In this document: positions 1 to 12,293 of the stretch, piece after piece
Numbering within the stretch: position 1 is the first letter of the stretch
Layout: each line of letters begins with the position of its first letter
From: Penicillium oxalicum
Taxonomy: Eukaryota; Ascomycota; Eurotiomycetes; Eurotiales; Aspergillaceae
Assembly (NCBI RefSeq): GCF_001723175.1
Contig: NC_064653.1
Coordinates: forward strand, 2,604,001-2,668,000
Length of the DNA: 64,000 nt
Reading direction: 5' to 3'
The notes under the pieces: model-generated
Databases searched by the model: none
Seen by the model: only the letters and a program-made list of their open reading frames with translations
What the model was told of the DNA's origin: nothing
Translations under genes and position numbers: made by a program

Positions 1-166
1 GAGTGTGGTTTTTTCAACAATACCATCATGTGAGTTTGATCCTAGTTGGTTATTAGAGATCTTCTTCTGTTTCTTTGTCAATATTTTCTTTGTCCCTGGT
101 CACTGTCAATCCAACTTAGGATTCTGGACTGACAAATCGACCACATTGCTGCGAGCCCCAATTCAG

Positions 167-1014
167 CAGGAGCATTCTTCACCACATACGAGGCTATCAA
201 GAGTACCCTGCACGGCTCATCCACAAGATCCAACAAAAATGGCAATCAACAGGGTTACTACTCAGAATCCAAGACCGGCTTCCACCTACCTTTCACGCAC
301 TCCCTGCCCAGCCCCATCATCAATGCAATCGCATCATCCTCCGCCGAGGCCGTCTCATGCTTCATGCTGACCCCAGCCGAAGTCCTCAAACAAAATGCCC
401 AAATGGTCCAATCAAATCACAAGGCCCAACCCACCGATGTAAGCGCTATGCGGCAGGTCCTCGCCCGATTCAAGGGCCATCCATGGAAACTCTGGCATGG
501 GTATTTCGCCTTACTAGGTCGTAACCTCCCGTCCACGGCGATCCAGTTCCCCCTCTTCGAATATATCCGGTCGAAAGTCATTGCAAGGTCCCAACGACGC
601 AAAGGGGCAGAGTCGTCGCGGGACAAGTGGGGCAATCATGCTCAGAGCCAAAGCGAGCGTTTGATGGAACGTGCTGGATTAACTGCGTTCTCGGCGTCCA
701 TTTCAGGGTCCGTCGCTTCGATAATCACCACACCTATTGATGTGATCAAGACGCGGGTGATGTTGTCGGCGAGCGATACCACGGCTGAAGAGTCGAAATT
801 CGCGGAGCAGAGTAGGCCTAGGGCTTCGAATAAGAAGGGTACTTGGGCGGTGGGTAAGCAGATCTTCCGCGATGAAGGAATACGGGGATTGTTCAGGGGA
901 GGTGCAATTCGGAGTGTTTGGACAGCTTTGTCTTTGAGCTTGTATCTGGGACTCTACGAGGGTGGTCGGTTTTATCTTGAAAATCGGCGACGTAGACTCG
1001 ATGGTGATGCATAG
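167..1014 (+). CDS. Mitochondrial carrier family protein (5' end missing)
   Basis: This is the C-terminal two thirds of a six-helix solute carrier of the mitochondrial inner membrane. The visible exon begins near 167, after a T-rich intron with a branch-like CTGAC (about 129) and an acceptor at ATTCAG. It reads in frame through the Met at 364 to the TAG at 1012-1014. Two carrier signatures of the form PX[DE]XX[KR] are visible: PAEVLK, which closes the odd helix of one repeat, and PIDVIK, which belongs to the last repeat. The segment GRNLPSTAIQFPLFEYIR resembles the even-helix region of SAM-carrier-like (Pet8/SLC25A26) members. The substrate cannot be settled from this fragment. The first exon or exons, including the first repeat, lie in or before positions 1-166 and I could not place them. 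Confidence 0.8.
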
Positions 1015-1595
1015 CACTTTTGGCGAGGTGGCTCAGTTGAAGTTACTTTGGGCAGATTTGCTGCCGCGTTGGTGATTCTCCTCCATGCTACATTGCCCGT
1101 GGTACGTGTTTTTCTGATTAATCGAGTAATCCGTGAGGATCCAACTAAGCAGGCAGTAGTATCATGTTAGACGGCTTACGTCGTTGCCAAAGGCTTCCAT
1201 AAAAAAGGTGATCTTGAAAAGTGTTGGTTGTTGTAGTTCATTCATATTTCATCATTCGTTTCACTATTGTGCAGTACACATAGGTCGTTGGATCGTGACT
1301 GTCGTAAGAGTAGAGCTGTGTCGAGGTCAAGTGTACACGGAGCCACGCAAGAAAAAGAAAAAAACAAAACGCAAAAAAAGTGAACAATGAAAAATGAACA
1401 AGTCAAATATGAAAAGCCAGGGCACGACACAAACAATGCTTGCTTCCGGACTCCGGACTCCCAGGCATACCCTACAAACCCCAATTTTGTCTAGGTCCCC
1501 AGATTGCGTAGACCGAGATGGACGAACGAGTGGACGAAATTCCACCCATTAGCGTATCGAAGAGGCAGCCAAGAGGGAAGCTGAAATCTCCGAGA
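1015..1595. other. Convergent intergenic gap
   Basis: This stretch separates the 3' ends of the carrier gene and the large minus-strand gene, so it should hold both terminators and 3' UTRs. It contains an A-rich purine tract at about 1350-1400. Short frames here lack coding character. Confidence 0.5.
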
Positions 1596-4500
1596 TTAAA
1601 AGCCTGTCAATTTCTTGAACCAGCTCGACTTCTTTGTCTCGGAGCTTCGTTGAGTAGGAAGATCACCCCGTCTACTCCCAGGTTGTGAGCGCATCCCACG
1701 ATCACGCTCATACTCTCCGCTCCCAGAGCTGCTCTTCATCCCCTCGCGACGGGATTGTCGACGGCGTGAGCGTACATCGTCCGGCTCTTCTTCGGCCATC
1801 TCACCATACTTGGCTCGGCGACGAGCTCTCCGGCGTGCAGCACGACGAGCTTCCTCGTCTGAGGAAAGCGAGCGGGCATTCTCGGCGGCTGCGACCTCGT
1901 CCGGTGGAAGGTCAATGAGGGTGGGCACGATGGGTGGTGGTTCAGGGGGCTCTTCAGCTTGTGAGTAGACCCACTTGGAGATCTTGTCTTTCTTGGGCCC
2001 ACCTGTATTCCCATGATTGAGGCCACCCGTTCTCAACGGCGCCCGCATCGGCCCCGGCGGGGGAGCAACCTTTGAGCGACGTCGACGCGCCTTGTCGTCG
2101 ATCACTGGGGCGCCACGGCGACCTTCGAACTGCTCTTCGGCCATGTAAAAGTCGACGGGGGGTTCTTCAGCGCGCGAACGACCACGTCTGGCGCGGGCAG
2201 CCATCATTTCTTCCTCTCGCTGTCGACGGCGCTCACGACGCTCCGCTGCTCTCGCTTCTTCGGCGGCGGCAGCAGCATCGCGTGCAGCCTGTTCTTCTCG
2301 AGCCCGTCGTTCTTCGCGTGCGGCGCGGCGTATTCGTCGTTCGTCTTCACGACGTCGCTCTTCCTCTTCACGAGCCCGCTGTTCGTGTAATTCACGCTCA
2401 AGAAGCTTCTCCCGGCGACGAGCACGACGCTCTTCCGCCTCATTCTCTCGCGTGTCTGAAGAAGCTTGCCGAGATGTGCGCTTCGCCCGTCGAGCAGCTC
2501 GGCGGGCCTCCGCATCCTCGGGTTCTGTTTCAACACCAACTACGTGGCCAGCCGCGTCAGTAGCAAACCCTTCAACATCTGTATCGGCTTTCCCAGATCT
2601 TCGTCGTCGATCCTCGCGTCGTGCTCGGCGCTCCTCACGCTCTGTCTCTGTGAGTTGCCTGCTCTCTTCATCCCGATATGAGCGAGATTTTCGACGATCG
2701 GGCATTTCTGGTCTCGCAGGCTTTCGCAGTGACCCAAAGATACCCATGAACCCACCGGAATCCTGCTTCTTGGGAGTAGTAGTGTTTGAGCGCTTCAGAC
2801 GACGCTCTCGAGGGGGCGCGTCGACAAAACCCATGTCGTCACCGCCTGAGAGCATCTCAGGAGCAGCGCGAGCTTGATCGCCGTCGACCATGACCACGTC
2901 TTCATCCTCCAGCTTAGGACGTGACTAGCAGATGAATGAAAATCAGTCACAACCCGGGCTAGTACTTTCCGCGGCATTCGAATTGAGTGGAACTCACCTC
3001 TCGTTTTGATCTGCGCTTTGAGTCTTTCGAGCCTTCTTTCGGTGATTGACCATCAACGTCTTCCATGTCAACGACGACCATGTCCTCATCTTCCAAAGGG
3101 TAGGGGTCGCGTTTGGCTAAAATAGTAACATTAGTGGGAGTGTTGAGATATACGCGTGTTCATGTCGGTTCCCGATCACTTACATGACTTTCGCCGCTCA
3201 GCACGTGGCCGGTCGCGTTTGGATTTGGTAGCGTGAATGCCCATTAGCTTGGCAGCCTTGTCGTTTACCTCGTGCATGTCGTCGGGGGTCGGTGTTGGCA
3301 TCGCAGCATTGTCATCCTGGTCAGTAGATGGTCGCCGAGACAAAGGCTTGGATGAAGGTCTTCTTGACGACGACTCTGTTTTCCGGGTGGACTTTGTTCG
3401 TGGCGAGGGCTGACCGAACACCAAGCCAGACAGGGTCCCTGCACGCTGTTGTTTGGACGAACGGCCCTCGCGTTCTCGCTCGCGCTCTCTCCGCTTATCT
3501 CGGTCAGATGAGGACTTTTCGACCTCGGGCTCCAACTCCCTCGGACGCGACTTGCTGGATTTGGAGCGAGCAGCTTTGACGGGGGATTGATCGCGAGCCT
3601 TTCGTGCCTCTCTTTCCTTCTCTCGCTTCTTAGGCGACTCGGCCTCTTCGCTCGTCTGACGTTCCTTGCTCTCTTTACTCTCCTTCTTGGCGGATTTCTT
3701 GGGTGGCGGTGCTGATCCCCAGAAGCCCCAGCCGGTATTGCTGGTAGTACGATCGACTCGAGGACGATCCTTCTTGGACGACTGTGGAGGATCCTCCGCG
3801 TCTGGTTGGGGTGTCGAAATATCAGCATCGCCGCCTTCCTGATCGAGGTCAGGCTCTACCGGAGGCTCTGGTTCTGCGACTGCTTCGGGTTCAGGCTCAG
3901 GCTCGGGCTCAAGCTCAGGCTCGGGCTCAAGCTCAGGCTCGGGTGCAGGCTCAGGTTCAGGTTCAGCCTCGGGTTCGGGATCGGGAAGCGGAGCTGCAGC
4001 AGGCGGCTCTTCAACAGGTGGAGGCGAAGGTCCTTTGGCAAGCGCTGCAGCCGCAGCGGACTTCTTCCACTTCTTGAGCTCTTTCTTTGACATCTTCGAG
4101 AGATCGGGAGCTGGTGGCTCTGGCGCCGGCTCTGGCACAAGTTCCGGCTCAGGCTCAGGGACTGGCTCAGGAACCGGCTCAGGGGCTGGCTCTTCAATTT
4201 GCTCCGGCTCAACCACTTCAATCTCGGGCTCGTCAGGGAAACTCCCCGGGATCGAGTCGGTAGAGACTTGTTTGACATTGTCAGGCTCAGGTAAAGATTC
4301 AGGTTCAGGCTCAGGCTCCGGTTTCACCTCTGGCGCTGGTTCGGGTTCCACTGGTTTGTTTGTAGGAAGCTCAAAGTCCTTTCCTGGAATGGGAAGGCCC
4401 TTTTGGACAAGCTTTTTCTCGCGTTTCTTTCGATCCTTGGAAGATAAAGTATGCCATCCGTCGTAGAGCGGGTCATTGTGGAGAGGAGCGGGTTCGGGTT

Positions 4501-5177
4501 CGGGTTCGGGTTCAGGCTCTATTTCTGGTTCTGGTTCTGGTTCAGCTTGGGCTTTAGATTTCGGCTCTGGTTCGTTTGATTCGGGTTCGGGTGCGTTCGG
4601 TTTTGACTTTAAGCCTGATTTACCTTCTTTCAACTTGTCCTTCTTGGTTTGCTCCAAAGCTTTGATACGTTCGGCAACGGAGAGCTTCCCAGCTGACTTC
4701 AATTTCGACGCCTTTTCTATGACAGGCTCTTCTGGCGCCAGCTCAAGCTCTGGTTCAGGAGCAAGATCCACTTCCTGTTGAGCCTCATGATCAACGTCAA
4801 TAAGGAGATCATCCGTTTCTTCAGGCGTCTCTTCCTTCAGTTTCAATTTCTCCTTGGTTGACTTTGATTTGGCTGTCGATCCTCCAGTCAAAGATGCCCA
4901 AAATCCCTTCGCGGCTGGCTTTTCTTCCTTGGCCAGTTCGGAGGTCTTAGTCTTTTTCGTAGATTTTGACTTGGGTGCCGCATCAGCCCATATATCGTCA
5001 TGATTCTCAATGAACTCAGGTTCCGGTGTCAATCCCAAGGATGGAGGATCTGGTGCCGGAGGAGGCGGCTCATCGAAAGCTTTTTTCTTCTTCTTATCTT
5101 TAGCAGTCCCCCATATTCCCCATGAGTTATCCTCGACAGGCTCGGATTCTGGCTCCTGTTCTGGCTCCGGCTCTGGC

Positions 5178-5212
<35 letters not shown>

Positions 5213-7465
5213 CTCGGGCTCCGGCTCGGGCTCCGGCTCTGGGACGGGAGGAGGTACCGGCTCAGGCTCGACAGGCTTTTCCTTAGGAAGTTCAAAGTCT
5301 TTTCCCGGAATCGGAAGACCTTTTTGAACCAATTTCTTCTCCCGCTTCTTGCGGTCTTTGGAGTTCAAACTGTACCAGCCATCGTACAAGGGATCATCGT
5401 GAACAGGAGCTGGTTCTGGCTCCGCTTCAGGTACAACCTCTGGCTCGGGCTCGGGCTCAGGTTCAGGTTCAGGTTCAGGCTCAGGCTCGGGTTCAGGAGC
5501 AGGTTCCTCAACCAGAGGCTCCGGCTCCGGCTCCGGCTCAGCCTTGCCTTTCTTCTTTTTCTTGTCCTTCACAGGCATTCCCCAGGAGCCCCAGGATTCC
5601 TCTTGTTCCTTGGATTCCACTGGGTCGGGGGCAGGAGGAGGAGGGGGTGGCGCCTCGATCAGAGGTTCTGGGTCTTTCTTCGATTTCTTATCCTTCTTGC
5701 CCGGGAGACCCCAACTTGAACCCCAGTCTTCGTCTGCTGGAGGGCTCAGGGCAGGCTCGGGGTCCGCGAGTAGATCGATCTTTTTCTTTTTCTTGTCTTT
5801 CCTGGGCGCAGCCCATCCCCAATCTTCGTCGCCCTCTGCGGGCACCTCTTGAGCAGGTTCCGGAGCAGGAGGCTCAGGAGCCAGGGGCGCCTCAGCGGCT
5901 TCTCGGGCTTTCACGGCGTCATCGTACGCGGCCTGTTTGGCTGCGTTGGATTCACGGACCTTCGCCAGCTCCTCTTCAGCGTCTTTGACCTTCTTCTCCC
6001 ATTCTTTCTTAGCCTTTCGCTGTTCCTTCTTAGAAAGACCGATATACCAGGGGTCAGTAAGGATGTTTCCAGGAATTTCAGGCTCGGGTTCCAGATCCAA
6101 CTCTGGCAAAGGTTCCAGCGCGACTGGCTCCGGGGTGGTCTCCGGGATGGGCTCTGGCTCAGGTTCCGGGTCGAGTAAGCTTTTCTTCTTATCCTTGGAG
6201 GCAGTCCCCCAGGAATTCCAATCATCTCCCGCCTTGGCTGTGTCAGCGGCCGGTTGGCCCAAATCGCCAAAGTCAAAGCCACCTGGCGTGGCGTGGCCCT
6301 TGCCCCAAGGATCGTTGGGTTTGGGCTCCTCTTTCGGGGTCGGATCTCCGATTGCCCCAAGTCCCCATTTACTGGAAGCAGCACCACCGCCGGTGCTCCA
6401 ATCTTTGCCCCATCCACCGAAGCTGAAACCAGTGCCGCCTGTCTTTGGTCCGGCGTCGAAACTCAGATCTAGCTGGGGCGCCGCACTATCTAGACTGATA
6501 TTCTGAAAGGCACCTGGAGGCGCGTCGTCCTACAGAAGGAGAATCAGCATTGGAATCTTTTGCGATCTTATCAGTGTGGTGAGACTCACTTTGCCCTTCT
6601 TCTTTTGACCAGAAACTGCAAACCCAGCCCAGTCACCCGCGCCGCCGCCCCCGTCATCGACATTATCAGCCCAGCTGAGATTGTCCTTGGCAGCAGCTTC
6701 CGCAGCCTTTTTCTCTTCTTCCTCTTCCTCCTCTTTGCTCTTTTTTTTCTTGCTTCCAGAAACGGTCCCCCAAGAGTCCCATTCATCGCCGTTGTTCTCA
6801 TCTCCTCCTCCACCGCCTCCTGCACCGCCGGCTCCATCGCCGGCTCCTGCATCACCACCCGCATTGGCATCGCCATTGGCCTGATCATCTCCTCCTCCGC
6901 CTCCGCCTCCTCCATCACTGGCGCCGCCACCATTATCAGCCGGGGGTGTGGGAGCGGAAGTCTTCTTCTGCGCAGCTGATTTTTTCTTCTTGTGCTCGCG
7001 TACGCCGATCACATCGGAAAAATCAATATCCACCCCTAGTGACGGGTCTCTGATTATTGAGCGAGGCGGTGATTTAGACTTTGTTGCGATAGCGTCCGGA
7101 ATTGCGAGAGGAAGCGCAGTCTTTCGATGCGCAAGAAGAGGCAGCTCGGGGTATTCGGGCGGGAGGTCATGTACAGCCTCGTCGTATGGTGGGGGAGGGT
7201 CATCGTACTGCGGGGGCGAGGGGAAATGCACCTCCGACATGTCCGTAGCCAATTTCTGATCAGAGTGTGGAGGCAGGCGATCTGGTCGAGTCTGCATGAA
7301 GGCCACCCACACATCGTCGATGATATGTTTCACGGCACTTTCCCAGCGCGCAGTGTCGCATGTTGTCGCGGCGGTGGCATTCTCATGCGCGTAGGTGGTA
7401 TAACTGGTGGGCAGAATCACCTCCATGGTTGAATATACATGCGTCGTTTGCTGATACTGCCTCAT
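1596..7465 (-). CDS. Large Glu-Pro-repeat / Trp-Gly-Lys-motif protein, function unknown
   Basis: Four exons join in frame: 7465-6590, 6529-3184, 3116-2998 and 2924-1596. Introns have GTGAGT/GTAAGT/GTGAGT donors and TAG acceptors, and the sum is 1,890 codons (1,889 residues). Residues 1-75 may fold. Residues 84-105 hold three PPxY motifs. Then come Gly/Asp-rich linkers, long EPEPEP tracts, and about nine repeats of an acidic-WxxWG segment followed by KDKKKKK. Two near-identical 39-residue blocks begin DPLYDGW and end GKDFELP (about residues 671-709 and 978-1017). A related block begins DPWYIGL (about 451). The C-terminal 400 residues are highly charged Arg/Glu/Ala coiled-coil-like sequence ending [12 protein letters not shown]. 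Most of the protein looks disordered, and I infer a scaffold or tether role. I do not recognise a characterised orthologue, and septal-pore or Woronin-body tethers are only a size and composition analogy. Confidence 0.82.
5140..5262. repeat. Degenerate hexanucleotide tract encoding Glu-Pro repeats
   Basis: On the plus strand this is an imperfect tandem array of GGCTCN/GGTTCN hexamers, the reverse complement of GAR-CCN codons. Similar arrays occur at about 5424-5520, 4484-4545 and 3880-3975. The synonymous third positions vary, so these are old, selected coding repeats rather than recent slippage. They are still likely hotspots for in-frame length change. Confidence 0.75.
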
Positions 7466-10400
7466 CAAGGCCCCTTCACTTGATCGTTATGGAGAGAAAA
7501 CATGGGGCAGTGCCTCCAGGTATGATTCGGCCACGATGAGGGGGCCGAGTCCAAGAGCGGTACGCTCTATATTCGCCTCCAATGGAAGGGTTGAAGTCGA
7601 AGCTATGGGTGATGTCGATCTCTGGTGAGATGAATGTCCTCAAGTGGCCGTCGAGGCAAAAAAAAAAGTTCCGCAGCGCAAAGCAACCACCCAGAACGAA
7701 CGGCGCGATTCCAAGGGAGTCGAGAATGTGGTGGCGCACGGCACACCGGGACGAATACAAGTCGCAGGCGACAGCGGGATATGTACGGGTCGGAGTCGGT
7801 ATGCGCTTGTGCTGTTGTCTCACAAGCACGGGATTGAGAATCTATGGTGACAAGATCGACTGCCAATGCGCATCAGAATTCCGGTCGGCGAAGATTCAAG
7901 AAGCCAGCAAAAAAAGTGGGCACTTGAGCGAAGAAAACAAGTGAAGCTGGTGGAGGTAGGGATGAAAAAGCATGGGGCGGTGGAGGATGATCATCGGTGA
8001 TCTGAGCCCGCACGTTGTACTTGCCGATGGTACTTTGTGCCTGGCGTTCTGGTCTCCAATCGATGTCCACTTTACGCTTTGCGGCACTGCGACTTGTAGA
8101 AAAGAAAAGAAAAAAAGAGAAAAAAGAGGGAAACGCCTTGAGGATTCTGTAGCATTACCTGGAATTTCCTGATAGGAGATGAGATCTCTAACGTGATCAA
8201 TTTAAGAAGCTTTGAGTAGATACTGCGCAATGGTACACTGCACCGCTGGATCACAAGCGCGGAAAAGAAAAGCGAAAAGGACCAAAAGGAGCGTCTGTCG
8301 AATCAGAAGAAAGGGGAAGGCTGGGATCGAGTTGCGCGGGTACTCCGTGCACGATCAGGACGGGTGACGGGAGTTGGGGATCGTGAGAGACCAGACATTT
8401 GCCTCTCCCTGCAGACAAGACCAAGGGGACGAAGGAACCAACAATTCAGGAACGTTGCTGGAAGGTGTCCGGGCGAGGACTGATACTTGTATATCTTTTC
8501 CAACAATCTCCAAAAAAGATTTCCCATTCTCGGTTGCGTTGCATGAAGCGGTCTTGGACGTACACCGCGCGCCGCTGGCCCGCCAGTCAGAAGACACTCT
8601 TTAGCCTCTACCCTCGCCCAGCAGGTTGGAGCAGTGTCCAAGCTCCCCTCCGCCCGAATGTCGCTCACGTACACAGCTCCTCATGCATAAAATCCTATAC
8701 GAACCGATACCCCGATAGGAGAAGGGACAGGTTGTGCTGTAGAACATGCCTCCATTCTCGGTGTTCTTTTCTTGTCCACAGGCTGCATGATCATTTCCTT
8801 TCCACTTTCCGAATGTCGCCCTCGAATACGTTGAAGTTGTTCTCCACTCGTCGGCCTGAGACCCGCAGACGGGCAGCAGCCTATCGATAACGAAAGTGCC
8901 CCTCCCTCATGCGCGGGTTGAAGCAGGGGACGCTCGATCCTGTCCTCGACACTGGCTCCGATGCACCCTGCGTGCTGCATCCTGCAACTCTCTCTCTCTC
9001 TTTTCTATCAAGGGCTCCTCATTCGACCCTTTCTTTTTCGACTCGCTCTGGTCTGGATATAGGATCGATGCAGTGTGGAACCCAAAGTCTCCTTGGTTAA
9101 TAAACTTTTGTGTTAAAGAGCCCCGAAAGAATGAGATCTGATCGAGATCGCATCAACAATGTATACACTGTCTGATTTCGCCGAGAAAGGTTGGTGCTAC
9201 ATATCAATTAACTCATTTCACGCCTGCGTGAACCAGGGATCCTCTCCGATTGAGGTGGAGATCACCGATCCCTGGTTCTGCTACCGAGACACTTGAATCA
9301 CCGAATAAGATTTGCCTGTATACTACGGGAACAGACCAAAGAGTCAAAAGGCAAAGGGACCCATGGATGCCTGACGGGCCAAGTCACGGATAGACCCGTC
9401 ATGTCTGCAATGTCAACTCTGCACAACATATGGATGACCAGCACCGTTCAAAGGGGCCGGTAGAAGACTCGTTAGTCAATTCCAGGAGATGCATGCTGCA
9501 GATATATGGATTGGAGCAAACACGTTCTTGTACGCGTGCAGGAGTCGGGTCTATTCACATGGTGAGGACCCTACCAGTCAATTCCACATCTGGCGTGTCA
9601 CCCTCAAAAACTTCCTCATTGTGGCGTCTCGAGATGGATCCTCAAATGGAATTAGGATGGGTGAGAGACGATTACGTCGAGATCTGGCGGCCTAACATGG
9701 CATTTTCCGGTGGACCACCCTAGACGCAGACCAAACATTGACGCCGGATCTGGAAAGAACTGGAAATGAGTACCTATGTATGAATCCAGACCCGGTGGAT
9801 GCTGTCAGATGTGAAAGGGTGTAGTATGACTTCCAGCACGCCAGCTGGGGTGAGTCCCGTCTGCATGCTGCATTCGGGTCGGATATTTCGTGCAGACGGA
9901 GAACCTGGATGTTACGTTCCAACTCTTCGAGTTTCCTGCACATATACATCCTTAGAGCAACATGGACTCATCCCGAGTCCACATATTGGAAGATGATGTG
10001 CAGAATCCAAGTCCAATTTCAAACCTCGAATGTATAGAGATGCGAATGGAACCCTATCACAACCTCACCACTTGCGGTGAGCTGTAAACAAGGTGAGAAA
10101 AATTCCCTCGACCCCCATCGATCATGAGAACTTTCCCCCGGACAATCTTCATGCTGACCGTTCAAAAGACAAAACTCTGACCCGTTCAAAAAGTTGGGCG
10201 CCCGCTGCATGCGACGACTGTCAGAGTTTCGCTGGTCTCTTTCTCACCGCCACTTTCGTGCGGAGAAAAACCCGTATACATGTTGGTGAAGAGATCCACA
10301 CCATCCACCACCACACAAACCGCCTGATCCGCTCATGAAAGTGGAGCATCGGGCTGCTAAGTGTCCCTTTTCACCAACTTGACTCACAAGTCGTGGGTCA

Positions 10401-11008
10401 AAACGGACGAGAGGATCAGAACGAACCAGGTGCATGGGGTTGTGACCAAATGGCGGAGGCACCCGGGAGCGCCGAGGCATTCCATTCTAGGTACATGATC
10501 TAAGGTAGGAGTACTACACTCTCTACGGGAGTATGTGTCGAGGTCTATGTAAGCAGCCGGAAACTGGAATGGACATTTCTGCGTCGATGTTAATTGCCGG
10601 GCGGATTAGATTGCCAGACAGAGAGAACAGAATGGAAAGGATCTACCTGAGATAAATCATGTCAAGGCAGCTGCATCCTTTTCATATACTGACACGTCTG
10701 GAAAGCAGTGGTGATATGGTATGTCTCTAGACTATCCGGTGAAAATGAATGGTCACGAGGGAGGACGTGAGTTACAGGCAGTACGTAGAAAGAGTTCTGT
10801 TCTCATAAAGCGAGTACTTGGGGCCGCATGAGTGAATACTACATTGCTGAAGCGCATAAAATACAATGGCATTCGACCAGGGGGATCGAGCGAGATGAAC
10901 AACAGTCAACAATGGAAAATACCATAAACCCTTCCAAACTACTCCAATCATCAGCGCAGATACCTTTAGAAGAGACATACTCCGCTACCATCTAATATAC
11001 CGAGCCGT
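7466..11008. other. 3.5-kb intergenic region without a supported gene
   Basis: The region lies between the 5' end of the large minus-strand gene and the 3' end of the HMG-box gene. Open frames reach only 60-163 codons, have no recognisable domains and cannot be joined by good splice sites. It contains A-rich tracts (7660-7680, 8100-8130), a CT run near 8990, and the inverted repeat described at 9230-9278. Part of 7466-8300 is probably the 5' UTR and promoter of the large gene. Confidence 0.45.
9230..9278. repeat. Perfect 12-bp inverted repeat with 25-nt loop
   Basis: GAACCAGGGATC (9230-9241) is exactly complementary to GATCCCTGGTTC (9267-9278). The loop at 9242-9266 has weak internal pairing (CTCTCC with GGTGGAG). 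It could be a structured RNA element, a terminator-like hairpin or a small transposon footprint. No flanking target duplication is evident. Confidence 0.6.
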
Positions 11009-12040
11009 TTACGGAGAAGTGGCCTTGGACTTGGGCATCGGGACATCTTCGCCATACACCTCCCGATATTCCTCACGGTAGCGCTCTTGATCGCGTCCGG
11101 CCTTCTCAAAGTAGGGCTACGCAAGTGATTAGTTGGGCTTACACAATTGACTGGCAACACATCTCGAGAATCTTACCTGCTTCTCCGCATCTGTCAGATT
11201 CTTCCACTCTCCAGAAAGGCGCATGGATGCATCCTTGACGGTAAGGTGCTTGAAGTCGCCGCTCTCGTGACGCTCCTTCATGAACCACAAGTATGGGCTC
11301 AGAGGAGCCTTGACCAGGCGCTCATCGTGGATACCGTAATACTTCTTGTGGCCCAGACGGCGAAGGTGTTTACGAGCGGTGTTCGCTTGCTTGATCTGGA
11401 TTGGCGTGTATTGATTGAGCCATGCCTCGTACGAAGCTTCGTTTGTAGACCGGTTCTTCTCGGCTTGTTCGATGAATCGCTGCCATTCAGATGTTAGCAC
11501 GGCGTCCACGACAGATGGGGAGAGACCCCGCCACGGAATCTATTGGGCTCAGCGTACATCAGCTTCAGCCAGTCTCTGAGCGGTGACTTGCTCGACGGCT
11601 TCCTTGAAAGTCTCAACTGGGGAGCGCGACGATGACTGGCCCTTGAGTTCGTTGAGCTTGTGCTGAGTCGCAACCGCACGAGATGTCTGGGGTAGCTTCT
11701 TGGGGGGCGTCAAAGCTGTCTCCTTGAGCTGTTTGAGAAGCTCTCGGCTTTCCTTCTTTTCTTTGGCTTCTTTCTGCTTCTCGGTCAATTGGCGCGCGGG
11801 CTTCTTTGCGGACTTCTTCGCTTTGGTAGGCTTGCTGTCGGTCGCGTAGGAGTGCGATCGTTGTTGAGCATGAATTGGGGGGACTGATCCGACCAGTGGT
11901 GTCGGAAATTGGGCGCTCGACGCAAGCGACAGGCGGGCGAGCTGATTATGGACCACAGTCACGCGGGTCTGCAGCAACGACGCATCGCCGAGGCACAAGC
12001 GCCGCAGCGCACTAGCGCGAGCGACTCGTTGCAGAGACAT
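11009..12040 (-). CDS. hmbB: Mitochondrial HMG-box DNA-binding protein (Abf2/HmbB type)
   Basis: Three exons, 12040-11558, 11479-11177 and 11116-11009, give 297 residues in frame. The N-terminus is Arg/Ser/Leu-rich with almost no acidic residues, typical of a matrix targeting peptide. A Lys/Ala-rich linker follows (about 70-110), then two HMG-box-like regions. The first contains SYEAWLNQYTPIQIKQANT. The second contains APLSPYLWFMKERH and runs across the last intron into PYFEKAGRDQERYREEY. Members of this class package and bend mitochondrial DNA in nucleoids. The symbol hmbB follows the Aspergillus nidulans mitochondrial HMGB protein; orthology is inferred from architecture. It is divergently transcribed from prp5 across a 530-bp intergenic region. 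Confidence 0.85.
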
Positions 12041-12293
12041 TGATGAAGAACAAGTGATAGTGGTGATTCTCCTGCTGGTGAAGCGTTGAGATTCAGATCT
12101 CTGTGGCTGTGAGCAATCAAAATTGGCTGTGCGAAGAGCGGAGGTGCAAGCTGTGGAACGCTTTCACTGACGCAAGCGGGCAGGGGAGGCTGGAACGCTT
12201 AATCGAGCCAAGCAAGCTAAACAACCAAACAGGCATAGCAGCTGTCGCGGGCGCGTTTGAGCTTCGTTTGGGTCTGAGCCGAGCTGGGACTAG

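Noticed and set aside
2072..2563. Plus-strand frames antisense to the large gene
   Set aside because: Shadow of the Arg/Glu-rich coding strand; spliced minus-strand model explains the region fully.
8399..8890. 163-codon plus-strand frame
   Set aside because: Irregular composition rich in Arg/Ser/Cys, no domain, no conserved-looking segment, and it overlaps other frames of equal length.
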